Source: Phoronis australis (taxonomy: Eukaryota > Phoronida > Phoronidae). From it: a stretch of 62,000 bases of DNA. Below are positions 36,666 to 46,908 of the stretch, piece by piece. A program made the position numbers and the translations under genes. The stretch is from the NCBI GenBank assembly GCA_002633005.1, contig NMRA01000407.1, positions 1 to 62,000 on the forward strand, written 5' to 3'. The notes below the pieces were generated by a model that saw only the letters and a program-made list of their open reading frames with translations, made no database searches and was not told where the DNA came from. Positions within the stretch are counted from its first letter, which is position 1, and each line of letters begins with the position of its first letter.

Positions 36666-38304
36666 AGGAGGAGCATGCCACCGAAAAAAACAACCTAATT
36701 TGTATCAATTTAGATCGTACGGTTGCGTTACCTGACACCTGACGGCAGACGGAGTTGTTGAAATTATCCAATGACCTAATTTGTTTCACAGGCAGTCTGT
36801 TCAGCAGTTCACAACACGGATTAGTGGTGTCAGCTTATTGCTTGAATTCATCGTTTAACACCAATATATCATCAAACTTCGATGTAACACCCTTAAAAAT
36901 ACACCGAGTTCTTATAAAAACGTGTTGTTTTATTTCGCCGTTACGGATTTATTGGTGTTTGGACACACCGAAGCCTACAAAGTTCGGCAGGCTAATAAGG
37001 TCCGTACCAGGAGTTTGCGGTCTGTTTGGAGATAAATTCTAAGTATTTTTCCGTGAGATACAGACAGGAGAACCTAGATCTGTGTTGTTTAGACTTGTTA
37101 TTTTCTAAACACAGAAAACGATTGTTATCCTGGCAAGTGGCTCGGAGCCCGATCAGGACCGTCGCGGCCGGCGGGACCACTCGTTATCCCGGCCAGTGGC
37201 TCGCAAGCCGATCAGACATCACGAACATAAACCATCTAAAGTTGAAAACTAAACTTCCAGTCAAGAAATACTAGTGAGCCAAAGAAGTAAAGTGCACGTG
37301 ATTATTTTGGTGAATTAGCCACGAAACTGCAAATCTGCTTACTCGTCGGGGGCCGCGAAGTTAGGTTCCGCTTTGGCCACAGAACCGTGACGGCAGAAGT
37401 TTTACATTGACACTCATTTTTTGAATAATGTAAATGTAAATAAAGATTCCCTAACACCTGGCCGTGGTATAGAAATCGAATTGTTTCACAACAATTTCTG
37501 TCAGCTGAATTAGCAGGAGCTCACACGGCCTCGGTGCCCCGTCAACAGTCTTATTACACATAAAGCCGTTAACGCAGTGATTTATTCATTGCTGACTTCA
37601 TTTGCACTCACGAACACTACAAAGGCATTCCAAATTGCATCTAATGAGACACACTTTGTTTCAGTTTGACATAAGTATTGGTATAAGGGTGAGAATAACT
37701 CATTTTGAAATAGAACGCTCAGTAATAAACGCCAATTACATGGCAACTGGCAATCCCGACTTAGACGAAAGCTCAACCCAACGAAGACTTCGCAGGTGGA
37801 TCGTTAAGTTTCACAGGCTATCATTTCGAACAGGAATACAGTGATGAAGAAATACTAGAGAGGTGCCGTGAACAAGCTCAGACAACGGAACGTATGGATA
37901 CATGTAGTTATTTGGTAAGCCGACATTCGTCAGGCACTGTCCCGCGACGACTGCAGGCCACAGACACGGAGATGTTTCACGGCCTCATACTTGCTACTTA
38001 CAGCGTACTTTTAATTCTTCACTACCGCGAGCCACTTCCTTCGGACTCAAGAGGAAGTCGAAAAAACGATATACCAGCTTTCCTCGCAGCTGCATCGTTC
38101 GGACAAGCGGGAACGATGCACCGCAACATAGCGGCATTAACTCTGCAAATGAACCACTGACGTCGCTGCGTCGTTTCTCACCTTCCTCTCAGGTTAACGC
38201 GACACTTATCTGCAATGTAAGGTCGACCGCCTGCAAGGCAATGTGGATATAGACCGATTAAGACAGGAAAAAAAAGACTAATTAAATCGGGTGGCATTCT
38301 CCTT
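36666..38304. mobile_element. TTAA-target TIR transposon, copy 2, inverted
   Basis: This is the reverse complement of 32,165-33,842 along its length. The left end is TTAA followed by AGGAGGAGCATGCCACC. The right end is GGGTGGCATTCTCCTT, but it is followed by GTCA rather than TTAA, so the outer target copy has mutated or been replaced. The plus frames at 37,602-37,844 and 37,894-38,160 correspond to the minus frame of copy 1 but are broken relative to it. The two copies sit about 2.8 kb apart in opposite orientation and could form a very long hairpin. Confidence 0.85.
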
Positions 38305-38404
38305 GTCACGTTTTTCCCCGTGTGTGGGTGGGCGCAGGTTGTTACAGACCGGTGCTAATAGCTTTCGGTGCGAAGATTGACTGAAGACTGGTTCGAGTTA
38401 ATTC

Positions 38405-38410
38405 TTTATT
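38405..38410 (-). terminator. Poly(A) signal of the LTR-like sequence
   Basis: AATAAA on the minus strand lies about 335 bp downstream of the TATA box and 65 bp before the CA end, the usual order for an LTR. Confidence 0.5.
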
Positions 38411-38744
38411 AATCCCGACCGTACGTTCACAAGCCTACTCAAACAAAACGTCCGACGTAATGTCTCTTTATGCTCCAGCCAGTGCTGCGAAGCCTTGACT
38501 TGTGATGAACCTCTGAGACACGTTCAGCAACTGTTACACTCGTTAATTCAGTAACCTGCTATCTCTATAGCTGGCTCTCGATTGACTCTCGCTCTAACTG
38601 CTGATTCTCTTCACTGCAACTCAACTGTAGTTCTCCTGATTAACCTTCTTGAACTTCTGACGAACTGACTTGATCTCTCTTGAACGGACTTGATCTCCTT
38701 GGACTCAACTGACTTAATCTGACTAACACAAACCCGTGCTTGTG

Positions 38745-38753
38745 TATTTATAG
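38745..38753 (-). promoter_or_regulatory. TATA box of the LTR-like promoter
   Basis: GCTATAAATAC on the minus strand matches the TATA consensus well. It stands about 12 bp downstream of the nearest heat-shock-type box. Transcription would start around 38,715-38,725 and run toward lower coordinates. Confidence 0.6.
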
Positions 38754-38764
38754 CCTAATGCATT

Positions 38765-39050
38765 GTTCTGGAACTTTTCATCAATTCAAGCACATACCAG
38801 AACTTTCTGGAACCTACCCAATCATTCTACAAACATGCACTAGTCTCTAGAATATTCCAGACTGCATTAATCACTGCCATGTTAGAGTCTTCTAGAAAGT
38901 TCCACACTATACTGTAGTAAACAAATTACATCATCACTGTTCTGACTTCAGTCTTCTAGAAAGTTCCACACTATTTTGTAGTAAACAAATTACATCATCA
39001 CTGTTCAAATTACATCATCACTGTTCTGACTTCAGTCTTCTAGAAAGTTA
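38765..39050 (-). promoter_or_regulatory. Cluster of heat-shock-element-like boxes
   Basis: The heat-shock factor site is alternating GAA and TTC units with two-base gaps. Three perfect three-unit sites are present: 38,799-38,813 (GAActTTCtgGAA), 38,890-38,902 (TTCtaGAAagTTC) and 38,954-38,966 (the same). Three near sites lie at 38,766-38,778, 38,850-38,862 and 39,038-39,050, each with one unit changed. The last boxes ride on a tandem repeat of about 64-85 bp that also repeats AACAAATTACATCATCACTG. Confidence 0.65.
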
Positions 39051-39209
39051 CACACTATTTTGTAGTAAACAAATTACATCATCACTGTACTTAACTCAGG
39101 GGTCATGCCAATCGAACAGAATAATAAAACAAAACAATACAATTAAAAATACTGTCAGACCATATTCTGGCACTCCTTTAAATCAAGGTAAATGCATTGC
39201 TCATGGATT

Positions 39210-39500
39210 TGATTGTTGGTTTCTGAATTACACGTTTATGTATCCACGAAAGAGGATTGATTGAGAGATGATTTTTTGATAATTAGGAGCTAATCTTGTA
39301 AGAAATGACAATGCTTCAATGAAGTTAATTGCAGGCAGGCATTGGAAAATTTGATCTATCATCAGATCCCCAAATATAAAAGTACACTAAACGATTTTTG
39401 TGTATCAGAAATAAATCTCAAGGAAACTGATGAATTTCGGACAGCTCAACAATGTGTCCTAAAATGTTCTCACAATTCAAATAACAATAATTTTGTTTGG
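39210..39500 (+). repeat. Direct repeat, copy 2 (partner at 36,305-36,600)
   Basis: See the partner entry. Homology runs from TTTCTGAATTACACGTTTATG to the ACAATTCAAATAACAAT block near 39,490. After it, 39,500-40,560 holds no gene I can recognise. Confidence 0.75.
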
Positions 39501-39919
39501 CTTAGGAACTAGATTACTGGGTTTAAGTTTGCAAACTGTATAACGAAAACGAAGTTTAAGTACTTCAATAAATAAAATCAAACTTAATGGTCATCGAACT
39601 TGGAAAGGTTCTCTTTGAACTTTTCCTTGATGTTTTTGTTTTCCAGTAGTATTGCGCAATGAATTTTTGTTCTTCAAAACTGAATCTTATGCTTGCATTT
39701 CCCGTGCATACTACACACACGGCATGAGCACACCCAGCCTAAAATATGGGGGACTCGAATTTTTGATGGGGATATTTTACTAAAGAAAGAAAACCGAATA
39801 CCGGGTTCGTTCAGGGCTATGAATTGTGCATACGCCGAATCCTGCCTATCTAATGGACTTTCGTCTCGTTTTTCTCGGACGTTTTGTTTCTCTGAGGCGG
39901 ACCTTTTTGCCAACTCGAG

Positions 39920-39947
39920 CCCCCCCCCCCTNCCCCCCCCCCCCCCT
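39920..39947 (+). repeat. Poly-C tract with an unresolved base
   Basis: A run of about 27 C is broken by TN at 39,931-39,932. The glycine-rich and proline-rich frames across it on both strands are artefacts of the homopolymer. Confidence 0.9.
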
Positions 39948-40599
39948 GGTTGCTCGCATGCACGGAGCACGTCATCACAGGCACACCCACTTTAAAAATA
40001 AGGTGTAACCGTGCAGTAGGCCTGCGTAGAATCTCTGTTACCCACGGGAACTGAATTTTAACTCCAGACGTTGAGGTGTATACATTTTCAGGACACACTC
40101 TGTATCATTTCCCCCTGCAACCAGAAACTGGATTTCGGGCTGTGCTTTATCACGGGATTCTGAAACGGCCACAAAGGCACTCATACCAGGCACCTCGGGA
40201 CCACACCTTTCCAAAAATTACTAATCAAAGAATGGCCATAATAAAATGAAATTTTCCCGAAACCAGATCATAATAAAAACGAACCTTGACCTTCGACCCA
40301 GTCCAAAGGAATAAGTACGAATCAACGGTTGGAACTCAGCTGTAGTTACTTCAGGCATCTCCCAGCTAACCGTCAGTGCGCTCGGGCCCTAGACCAGTTC
40401 TTACTCTCCGTGAAACTGTTGGTTCACGGTTACTCAAATCCTGATGGCTGCATCCTCGGTATTATCCCCATCTATGGCGGACGTAGGGGGGTCGGTACAA
40501 ATATGGTGACATCCAGAGAACGAGGGAGGTGGCGATAGCAAGGGGGTAGTTTGGCGAAGTCAAATTGGTCTGTGCCCCTTTTTCATTCCTGCGGGCCTG

Positions 40600-40799
40600 G
40601 AGTAGCAGAACACATGTGGTCAAAACAACACAATATCCAGTGGAATAACATCCGAAAACTTGACAGTGAAACAGGTTGGACCAAGAGAAAGATCAAGGAA
40701 GGCATGTACATGAAAGTACAAGGCAATGTCATCCGTCAACCAAGCAACCACGAGACACCTGGCTTAGTCTACTTGGGAAGGTTTAAATATAATAAGTAA
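40600..40799 (+). pseudogene. Penelope-like element, end of GIY-YIG domain
   Basis: Continues from 34,865. The open frame gives GVAEHMWSKQHNIQW, then KLDSETGWTKRKIKEGMYMK, then a stop at 40,797-40,799. The EH..W..H.I.W and W..RKIKE motifs are the C-terminal half of the Penelope GIY-YIG endonuclease, so this is the natural C-terminus of the split element. Confidence 0.85.
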
Positions 40800-40807
40800 A
40801 TGGATGA

Positions 40808-40890
40808 CTCCGTGGTGTCGTGGTTAAGGTGCAGGACTCAAATCATCTGTTGTTTCAAAAGTCGTGAGTTCAAATCCTGCCTCGGACAAA
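40808..40890 (+). repeat. tRNA-Leu(CAA)-like sequence, probably a SINE head
   Basis: A box TGGTGTCGTGGTTAAGG, an anticodon-loop-like CTCAAAT, a long variable region and B box GAGTTCAAATCC follow each other at class II tRNA spacing, as in tRNA-Leu. The T stem pairs poorly. It starts nine bases after the Penelope stop codon, so it may be a SINE or a tRNA-like sequence attached to the Penelope 3' end. Confidence 0.55.
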
Positions 40891-41125
40891 AAATCAGACC
40901 ATGAGTGTACCGCATATCCGCGCACGTTCTTCTAAAAACGCGGGGTCACCTGGCGATGGCCGGAGAATAGACCGATTCGTCGTGACAGTGTAAATAGACA
41001 AGAGGTCGGTGTAAATATACCAAAGTCCCGTTTAGACATCAACTTTTGGCCCGGCGCAACTGACACGGAGCAAATTGACCAGGTGGCAGGCGGCCGTTTA
41101 CACACACTCAGACTCACTAATTGAG

Positions 41126-41697
41126 GCAAGACGGAAATTGCAGGCTGGAGAGACTGGATCGCACATGCGCATGTTTACAATTGACGAGTTGCAGAGACAA
41201 AGAACCTGTACGTAGGTCATTAGGCAAGCGCAGTAGAGATGATCCTTTCCGCCTTGCCCCAGTTTCGCGTTTAGACATATAGTTGACACGGAGCAAGATG
41301 TTCGGGCGCAAATTGCTCTACCTCACAAACGGGTGTCAAAATTTGTCACCGCGGGGTCAATTTGCTCCGTGTCAATCCCGTTTACACACTGGAACAACTC
41401 GTNTAATAGGGGCAAGACGGAAATTGCAGGCTGGAGAGACTGGATCGCACATGCGCATGTTTACAATTGACGAGTTGCAGAGACAAAGAACCTGTACGTA
41501 GGTCATTAGGCAAACGCAGTAGAGATGATCCTTTCCGCCTTGCCCCAGTTTCGCGTTTAGACATATAGTTGACACGGAGCAAGATGTTCGGGCGCAAATT
41601 GCTCTACCTCACAAACGGGTGTCAAAATTTGTCACCGCGGGGTCAATTTGCTCCGTGTCAATCCCGTTTACATACTGGAACAACTCGTTCCGTGTCA
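41126..41697 (+). repeat. 286-bp tandem duplication, nearly identical
   Basis: 41,126-41,411 and 41,412-41,697 are almost the same sequence (for example CAAGCGCAG against CAAACGCAG), with an unresolved base at 41,403 at the junction. The unit is dense in the words GACACGGAGCAA and CGTTTACACACTGG and their inverses, and the flanks (40,980-41,125 and 41,698-41,735) carry the same words. The whole ~750 bp looks like a foldback-type MITE. Matching minus frames in both units are a consequence of the duplication. Confidence 0.85.
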
Positions 41698-41759
41698 GGT
41701 GATCCGTGTCAACTTTTGAAGTGTAAACGGCACTCTAGAGATTTTAATAATAGTTGTAA

Positions 41760-42165
41760 CACGCCACCACCTCAGAGCAACAATGATTTGAATAATGTAT
41801 TTGTATATCTAAATAATGATTCCCGTAACATGTGACCATAGCATATAAAATCGAGTTATTGTTTCACAACAGCTTTCTGACAGCAAACACTGAATTAGCA
41901 CGCGCTCACACGGCCTTGGTGCACGGTCAATTACCTTTATTGTATCTTAAGCCGGTGGCGCATTGCATTGCTGGTTTCTCAAAACATTTGCACTCACGAA
42001 TACTCCAAAGGCATTACAAATTGTATGTAAAGAGACAGACTTTGTTTCAGTTTTATATAAGCATTGGTTAGGGTGAGAATAATTCAGTTTGAAACAGAAC
42101 GCAGAATAATTAATAAACGTTAACATGGCAACTTCGGCTACTTAGACGAAAGCTCATCCGACGGG
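41760..42165 (+). mobile_element. TTAA transposon, fragment (copy 3)
   Basis: This ~400-bp stretch matches part of copy 2 (about 37,400-37,770) in the same orientation, including AATAATG..AAATAATGATTCCC, TTGTTTCACAACA and ATGGCAAC..TTAGACGAAAGCTCA. Both ends are missing. Confidence 0.7.
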
Positions 42166-42320
42166 GGGTTATACACGGGTCAAATCTCCAGGTTCCTATC
42201 TATAATAAGTATAAAGAGGTCTTTAACTACTTAGAAATGACTCTGAAAGTGACAAAAATGGAAAAAATTGTTATTGTACTTCGTTTTTTAATATCGTATT
42301 TTTTAGTTTTCAATATGTGT

Positions 42321-42421
42321 AGGTAAATAAAACAACAAGAATGGATCAACTGAAATTTTCGGATACAATAACATCCTTCGTCAACAGAAACAGAAATAAA
42401 GTAAAATCAAACACTATATGA
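42321..42421 (+). mobile_element. Half of a foldback MITE
   Basis: AGGTAAATAAAACAACAAG through AAATCAAACACTATAT matches the left and middle parts of the complete foldback element at 59,284-59,430. The right arm is lost here. Confidence 0.75.
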
Positions 42422-42429
42422 CAATTGAC

Positions 42430-44975
42430 ATTTAAGATGTGGCGTAATGAATATGATACATTGTTGCGGGAAAAAAATTCAAAGATATGATTTAAGAAGT
42501 TTTTATGTTTAATCCATTAGGTTCAAGTGTATCCGAATCTATTTTTCCTAGATTATGCTACTAGCTAAGTTGCGGTGTAAAATAAGACATGCCTGGGTGT
42601 TTGAAAATGCTATTTATTAAGTAAGTAAAAACTATAATTGAAACGAAAATTTTGGGATATGGACATAAGAAAATAATTGGCATTTGTAAATAATTGTAGA
42701 CACCAATAAGCCAAGCACAGGCCCACTCTACGTAATGTCCGTGAAGTCCGTTTTTACTGACTGGGATTGTCGGAAGTGTATTTTATTCGTGTAGACTTGA
42801 CTAAAATACGGGTGTCAGTAGCACGATCTCAGGTGTGTTATATATTGCACAAAACGGTATCTGAAGAGGACATACGTGTAATCATCGAAATAACAAATAC
42901 AGTTGACGTGTGTGAGATCTCAGAACAATCATCTAAATTGAGCAAGCGGACAATCGGATGGCAATTTCCCACATGCGGGCGCCCTGCCTAAGAATCAGAA
43001 AAATAATTATCCCAATAGTAAAATTAACTAAATCAATATTTAATGAAGAAAGGGAACTAATTGGACGGTTATGAATTATTTAGTGTACCAACGCTTTTTT
43101 CTACATTGTACCCAGACATGTCACATTTTAACGTGTTATCCCGGAGTTTATCCCCCACGATGTCTTTCGTAATGTACGTTGTCTATATTAATTCAGTTTC
43201 TCAAACCTTTCAAACATAATAATATCAAGACGTGTTATCGTGAGAGTCAGTCGTTAGGTCAATGGCCAGCATTCAAATGCCAATATAACCACGTGCTCAG
43301 TCAGCTGTACTACTCACCGAACCAACTGACGACCTGTTTCCTGATACAAGAACGCTGATCTAGGGAGGCTCATCAATCAATACACTATCTCGGCATTCAA
43401 CTGAAACAACCTAAGTATGTAACTATATCTTTTATTATGTCAACTAAGTCCATCACTGCCATAAAGTTTCAAATTAGGGCGAAAAACTTGTTCAACTACT
43501 GCACTTCAACACTATTGTTTCCTGTGGAAATTAGCACGTTAATCTGACGCTGGGCTTTCGGGTACTGATTGCAGAAAAAAAATAAATAGGCTCAAGTACC
43601 ACAAAAATGTTTTACATTGCGCTTTTTCTTTCAGGAGTTACAGATATGTGTACCGTATCGGCATTCTTTTAATGTGCCTAACTGAAGTTGATGTGTAAGT
43701 AATCGCGAATTTGTTTATTTGATCTCATACCCTGAAAACGGTTGCAAATAGTTTAGAATCAAATTGTTCTCGATGCAAGTATTAGTGTAGGCGCCTCTTG
43801 TTTGGAGACAATTTTGTGTCTGGATATCCGGGACGTCCCGTTGAAAGTAACGCTAGTGTTAAATGCTTTTCGCTGCGGTGCCTGTATTTTGTACGTTGGA
43901 ATTTCCGAATATTTTTTGTTTTTGGATGACGTAGGGATTCCGGTTATGAGTATCCGTTTTTAATACATTTTTGATGACATCTATATTCGTGCTGCGTTTC
44001 ACAAGACTTCGCGTACAATAGTTTATTATTTTATTTCACACGGCAACTTGACCTAACTTATTTTCTTCTTATTTAGATGATTGCTTAAAATATAAGCATT
44101 TCACGCGGGATTTCCGCAGACATAATTCGTTAACTGGAATGTTGCATTCTGTGTGTTAGAATCAAATTTTAGGATTACATTTTGTGTGTCATCCTTTTTG
44201 CTTTCAGGTACGCATGCCCGCGCGTTCGTGTATGCGCGTGCTGTTCGTAGGTGTGCTTGTCCCTCGCCTTAAATCGCTTCTTATGCGCGAATTTTTACCT
44301 ATCAAGAGGGTACCTACCGCCAACTGACTACTTATCCCTTGTAGTGACTTGGGGTAACCAAGCGGGATGTCGTGTTCTGGACATAGGATTTCAGAAATAC
44401 ATGTAGTTGATTTACAGCTATGATGTGTTCCGCAAACGAAAAAATCTGACGAAGGATTAGCGTGATTTACTTGTAATACATTGCGATAGCTCTTGCGAAA
44501 TCTGACCAAGGAACAATTTCAGACCAATTTCATCGTCATCAAATGTTGGTTTGAATGCAGCAAGTTAAAATTCGATAGATATTAGTTGAGACTGAGTAGG
44601 TCGTCTACTATGTTTCACCAACATTTTGTATGAACTCCTCGGACTAATTAACCTGACAATTTTTTTAGTTTCAAAAATATACGAAATAACACAAATTCAG
44701 TTGTCCCCTAAAAGATTCCAATGGATCTTGTGTTTTAAAAGTTTTCACTGTCTGGTTTTTATCGTCTTACTGATAAACATTCTTCCTTCTAGTACAAGTT
44801 CTAGCTTCGACTTCATTCCGGTCAGTCTGTACAAATCAATTCACCAATCTGCTTGACACCTATGTACAGTGTACATGTATAATCTAATTGTTATGCACTC
44901 TTATTAATTGGAAATTACCATATATTTCACATCATAAAATGCTAGCTTTTTGCTTAATATGCCATTTGTTCATCG
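42430..44975. other. No gene seen
   Basis: This is 2.5 kb without recognisable coding sequence or repeat. The longest frame (44,204-44,509, minus, 101 aa) is unrecognised. An ATTTCAGACCAATTTCAT-like segment near 44,515 resembles one near 61,655, hinting at another dispersed repeat. Confidence 0.45.
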
Positions 44976-44977
44976 TG

Positions 44978-45089
44978 ACCACTCCCAGATTCCATGTGGC
45001 AGTTGGGGGCTGCGAATGTCTGACGGGCAAAATCTTGGCTAATACTCTGCTGTGGCCCGGCCTAACTCAAAATTGTGGATCCGCCCCTG
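44978..45089. mobile_element. hAT-type MITE, family B, 5'-truncated copy
   Basis: It shares CCAGATTCCATGTGGCAGTT, AATGTCTGACGGGCAAAATC and GGCTAATACTCTGC with the full copy at 48,309-48,450, and ends in GGATCCGCCCCTG. The left end is missing. Confidence 0.75.
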
Positions 45090-45162
45090 TGAAATCACTT
45101 GCTCCATAGACCTGAAATTAGACGAACCCGTTCGTAGTTATTTTGAACTACACCTGAATAAA

Positions 45163-46015
45163 ATATATTAGTCAGTTGGTGGTGTGCATCATGGTGATGA
45201 AGCCAGTTGGCAGTGTGTCCTGGTTTTGTAGTCAGTTGGAAGTGTGTGTCCTGATCATGTGGTCAGTTGGTACTGTGTATCGTGGGCATGTAGTCAGTTG
45301 ACAGTGTGTATTCTGGTCACGTAGTCAGCTGGAAGTGTGTATCCTAGGTATGTAGTCAGTTGGTAGTGTGTATCCTGGTGGTGTAGTCAGTTGGAAGTGT
45401 GTACCTGGTTATGTAATCAGTTGGAAGTTTATATCTTGGTAGTTGTAATGTAAGTCAGTTAGTAGTTTGTATCCTGGTCATGTGGTCAGTTGGCTCAGTG
45501 TAATCCTGGTCACTTAGTCATTTGCCTGTGTGTTTCCTGGTCATGTATTCAGTTGGCAGTGAATATCCTGGCTATGTAATCAGTTGGAAGTGTGTATCCT
45601 GGGCATGTAGTCAGTTAACAATGTGTGACCTGGTCATGTGGTCAGTTGGCAGTTTGTATCCTGGAGATGTAGTCACTTGGCTGTGTTAATCCTTGTGATT
45701 TAGTCATTCGGAAGTATGTGTGTATCCTGGTCATGTAGTCAGTTGGAAGAGTGTGTCCTGGTGATGTAGTCAGTTGGAAGTGTGTATCCTAGTAATTTAG
45801 TCAATGGGCAGTGTGTGTCCTGGTCACGTAGTCACTTGGCTGTGTGTATCCTTGTGATTTAGTCATTCGGAAGTATGTGTGCATCCTAGTAATGCAATCA
45901 GTTGGCAGTGTGTATCCTTGTGATTTAATCAATTGGCAGTGTGTGTCCTGGTCATGTAGTCAATTAGAAGAGTGTGTCCTCGTGATATAGTCGATTAGCA
46001 GTGTGTATCCTGGCA
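45163..46015 (+). repeat. Minisatellite, ~31-bp unit, about 27 copies
   Basis: The unit is GTAGTCAGTTGGCAGTGTG followed by TATCCTGGTCAT, with substitutions and small indels in nearly every copy. A few larger steps (for example a shared CACTTGGCTGTGT variant near 45,670 and 45,835) show local duplication of unit blocks. There is no spacer structure. It lies about 0.8 kb upstream of the channel gene. Confidence 0.95.
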
Positions 46016-46845
46016 ATTACGAGAAATTCATACTTTTATCAATATTGGTATAATCGAAATCAATTCTGCTTTTGATTTCTGATATTTTTATGAGCAATTA
46101 CTGAAAATCCATGCTTTGTATAATCGCCTTGCAGTCATTTCTGTTTTTAGTTATTGATAGTTTTAGCGGGAAATTACGAAAGATTTATGCTTTTACCAAA
46201 AGCAATAACAGTATTTTGGTCGACGTTAACAAAATTTCATCAACTCGCGCAAAAGATACTAAATCACATCTACTCCACAAGAGATTTCCCCATGGGGTCA
46301 AAACTCAATCGTTCAATTTTTAGCTTTTTTATGAAACCCCTAACTTCGGAATGACATTTTTGCGAAAGAAATATTTTTGATGTCACCATTTCTTAAGAAA
46401 TTCAATGACAGATAAGCCTAAAGTTTTTATTTTTTTACCCTAGGTACGTGTGTGTTGAGGCGCGTGCGTCTAATTCCGATTAATATATAGGCGTAACTTC
46501 GAATGTAGCCGCTCTGGCAAACACAGTCTCTTACGAAATATGCAAGGCGTGTACATGTATGTGCTTGCACATTGGTTTACATCCAGATTTAGCATTCACG
46601 TTTGCTTTTCAGTTGGAAAATGTATGCTTATGTTACCCTCTATTGGAATTTTCCAGAAATTGCACCACTCAAAGAGAGTTTCCGAAAGAGTGGCCATTCA
46701 AAAAAGGATTTTTGCATTAACCGGATGTTAGAATTTCTTTTAGTGACTTTTAAGAAAAATCTGCTCATAAAGTCAGACTCAGTCGTGCATTTTTATCCGA
46801 TAATTTGAACTTATAGACTGGATAATAGCTTTAGAGTTTGCTACG
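46016..46845. other. Upstream region of the channel gene; no clear promoter
   Basis: Short frames such as 46,111-46,323 and 46,540-46,731 begin with hydrophobic stretches, but their donor phases do not fit the downstream exons better than the exon proposed at 46,846. I cannot point to a TATA box or other promoter element with confidence. Confidence 0.4.
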
Positions 46846-46908
46846 ATGAAGATACTACAATGTATGTTGCTTCAAAAAATGTCACTTTTCATCCCAATTG
46901 TTGTTTTT
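46846..46908 (+). CDS. Channel exon 1 (proposed signal peptide)
   Basis: ATG at 46,846 opens MKILQCMLLQKM followed by the hydrophobic SLFIPIVVF, a plausible secretion signal. A GTAGGT donor follows at 46,909 in phase 0, matching exon 2. The choice rests on phase and hydrophobicity only; a start further upstream with another exon is possible. Confidence 0.45.

Larger units (their letters stand above)
38340..39172 (-). mobile_element. Solo-LTR-like sequence with a promoter (minus strand)
   Basis: On the minus strand the segment starts TGCCAGAATATGG and ends CTGTAACA, so it has TG..CA ends. It contains, in the order U3-R-U5 requires, a cluster of heat-shock-element-like boxes (39,050-38,765), TATAAATA (38,752-38,745) and AATAAA (38,410-38,405). 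No internal region adjoins it and I find no matching 5-bp target duplication (CAGGT left, CTCCT right). It may therefore be a rearranged solo LTR or a promoter-bearing element of another class. Confidence 0.5.
34866..40599. mobile_element. 5.7-kb TIR element inserted in the Penelope relic
   Basis: Boundaries come from the split Penelope frame. GAGTA stands on both sides (34,861-34,865 and 40,600-40,604), and removing one copy restores the frame (TCA GGA GTA GCA GAA). The ends are imperfect 16-base inverted repeats, CAGGGCCGTAGGAAGC against CAGGCCCGCAGGAATG. A CAGG start with a 5-6-bp duplication would suit a hAT-like element with a short target site, but no transposase is seen. Its inside has been invaded by a TTAA element and an LTR-like sequence. 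The stretch 34,870-36,300 shows no recognisable gene; frames at 35,660-35,971 and 35,576-35,809 overlap and match nothing. Confidence 0.75.

Noticed and set aside
39674-40098. Glycine/proline-rich ORFs on both strands
   Set aside because: They are produced by the poly-C tract and contain an unresolved base.
40808-40890. Functional tRNA-Leu
   Set aside because: Poor T-stem pairing and location at a retroelement end favour a SINE.
41098-41597. Pairs of identical minus ORFs as a gene family
   Set aside because: They result from the 286-bp tandem duplication of non-coding DNA.
45163-46015. CRISPR-like regular repeats
   Set aside because: Units are contiguous with no unique spacers, and the DNA is eukaryotic; it is a minisatellite.
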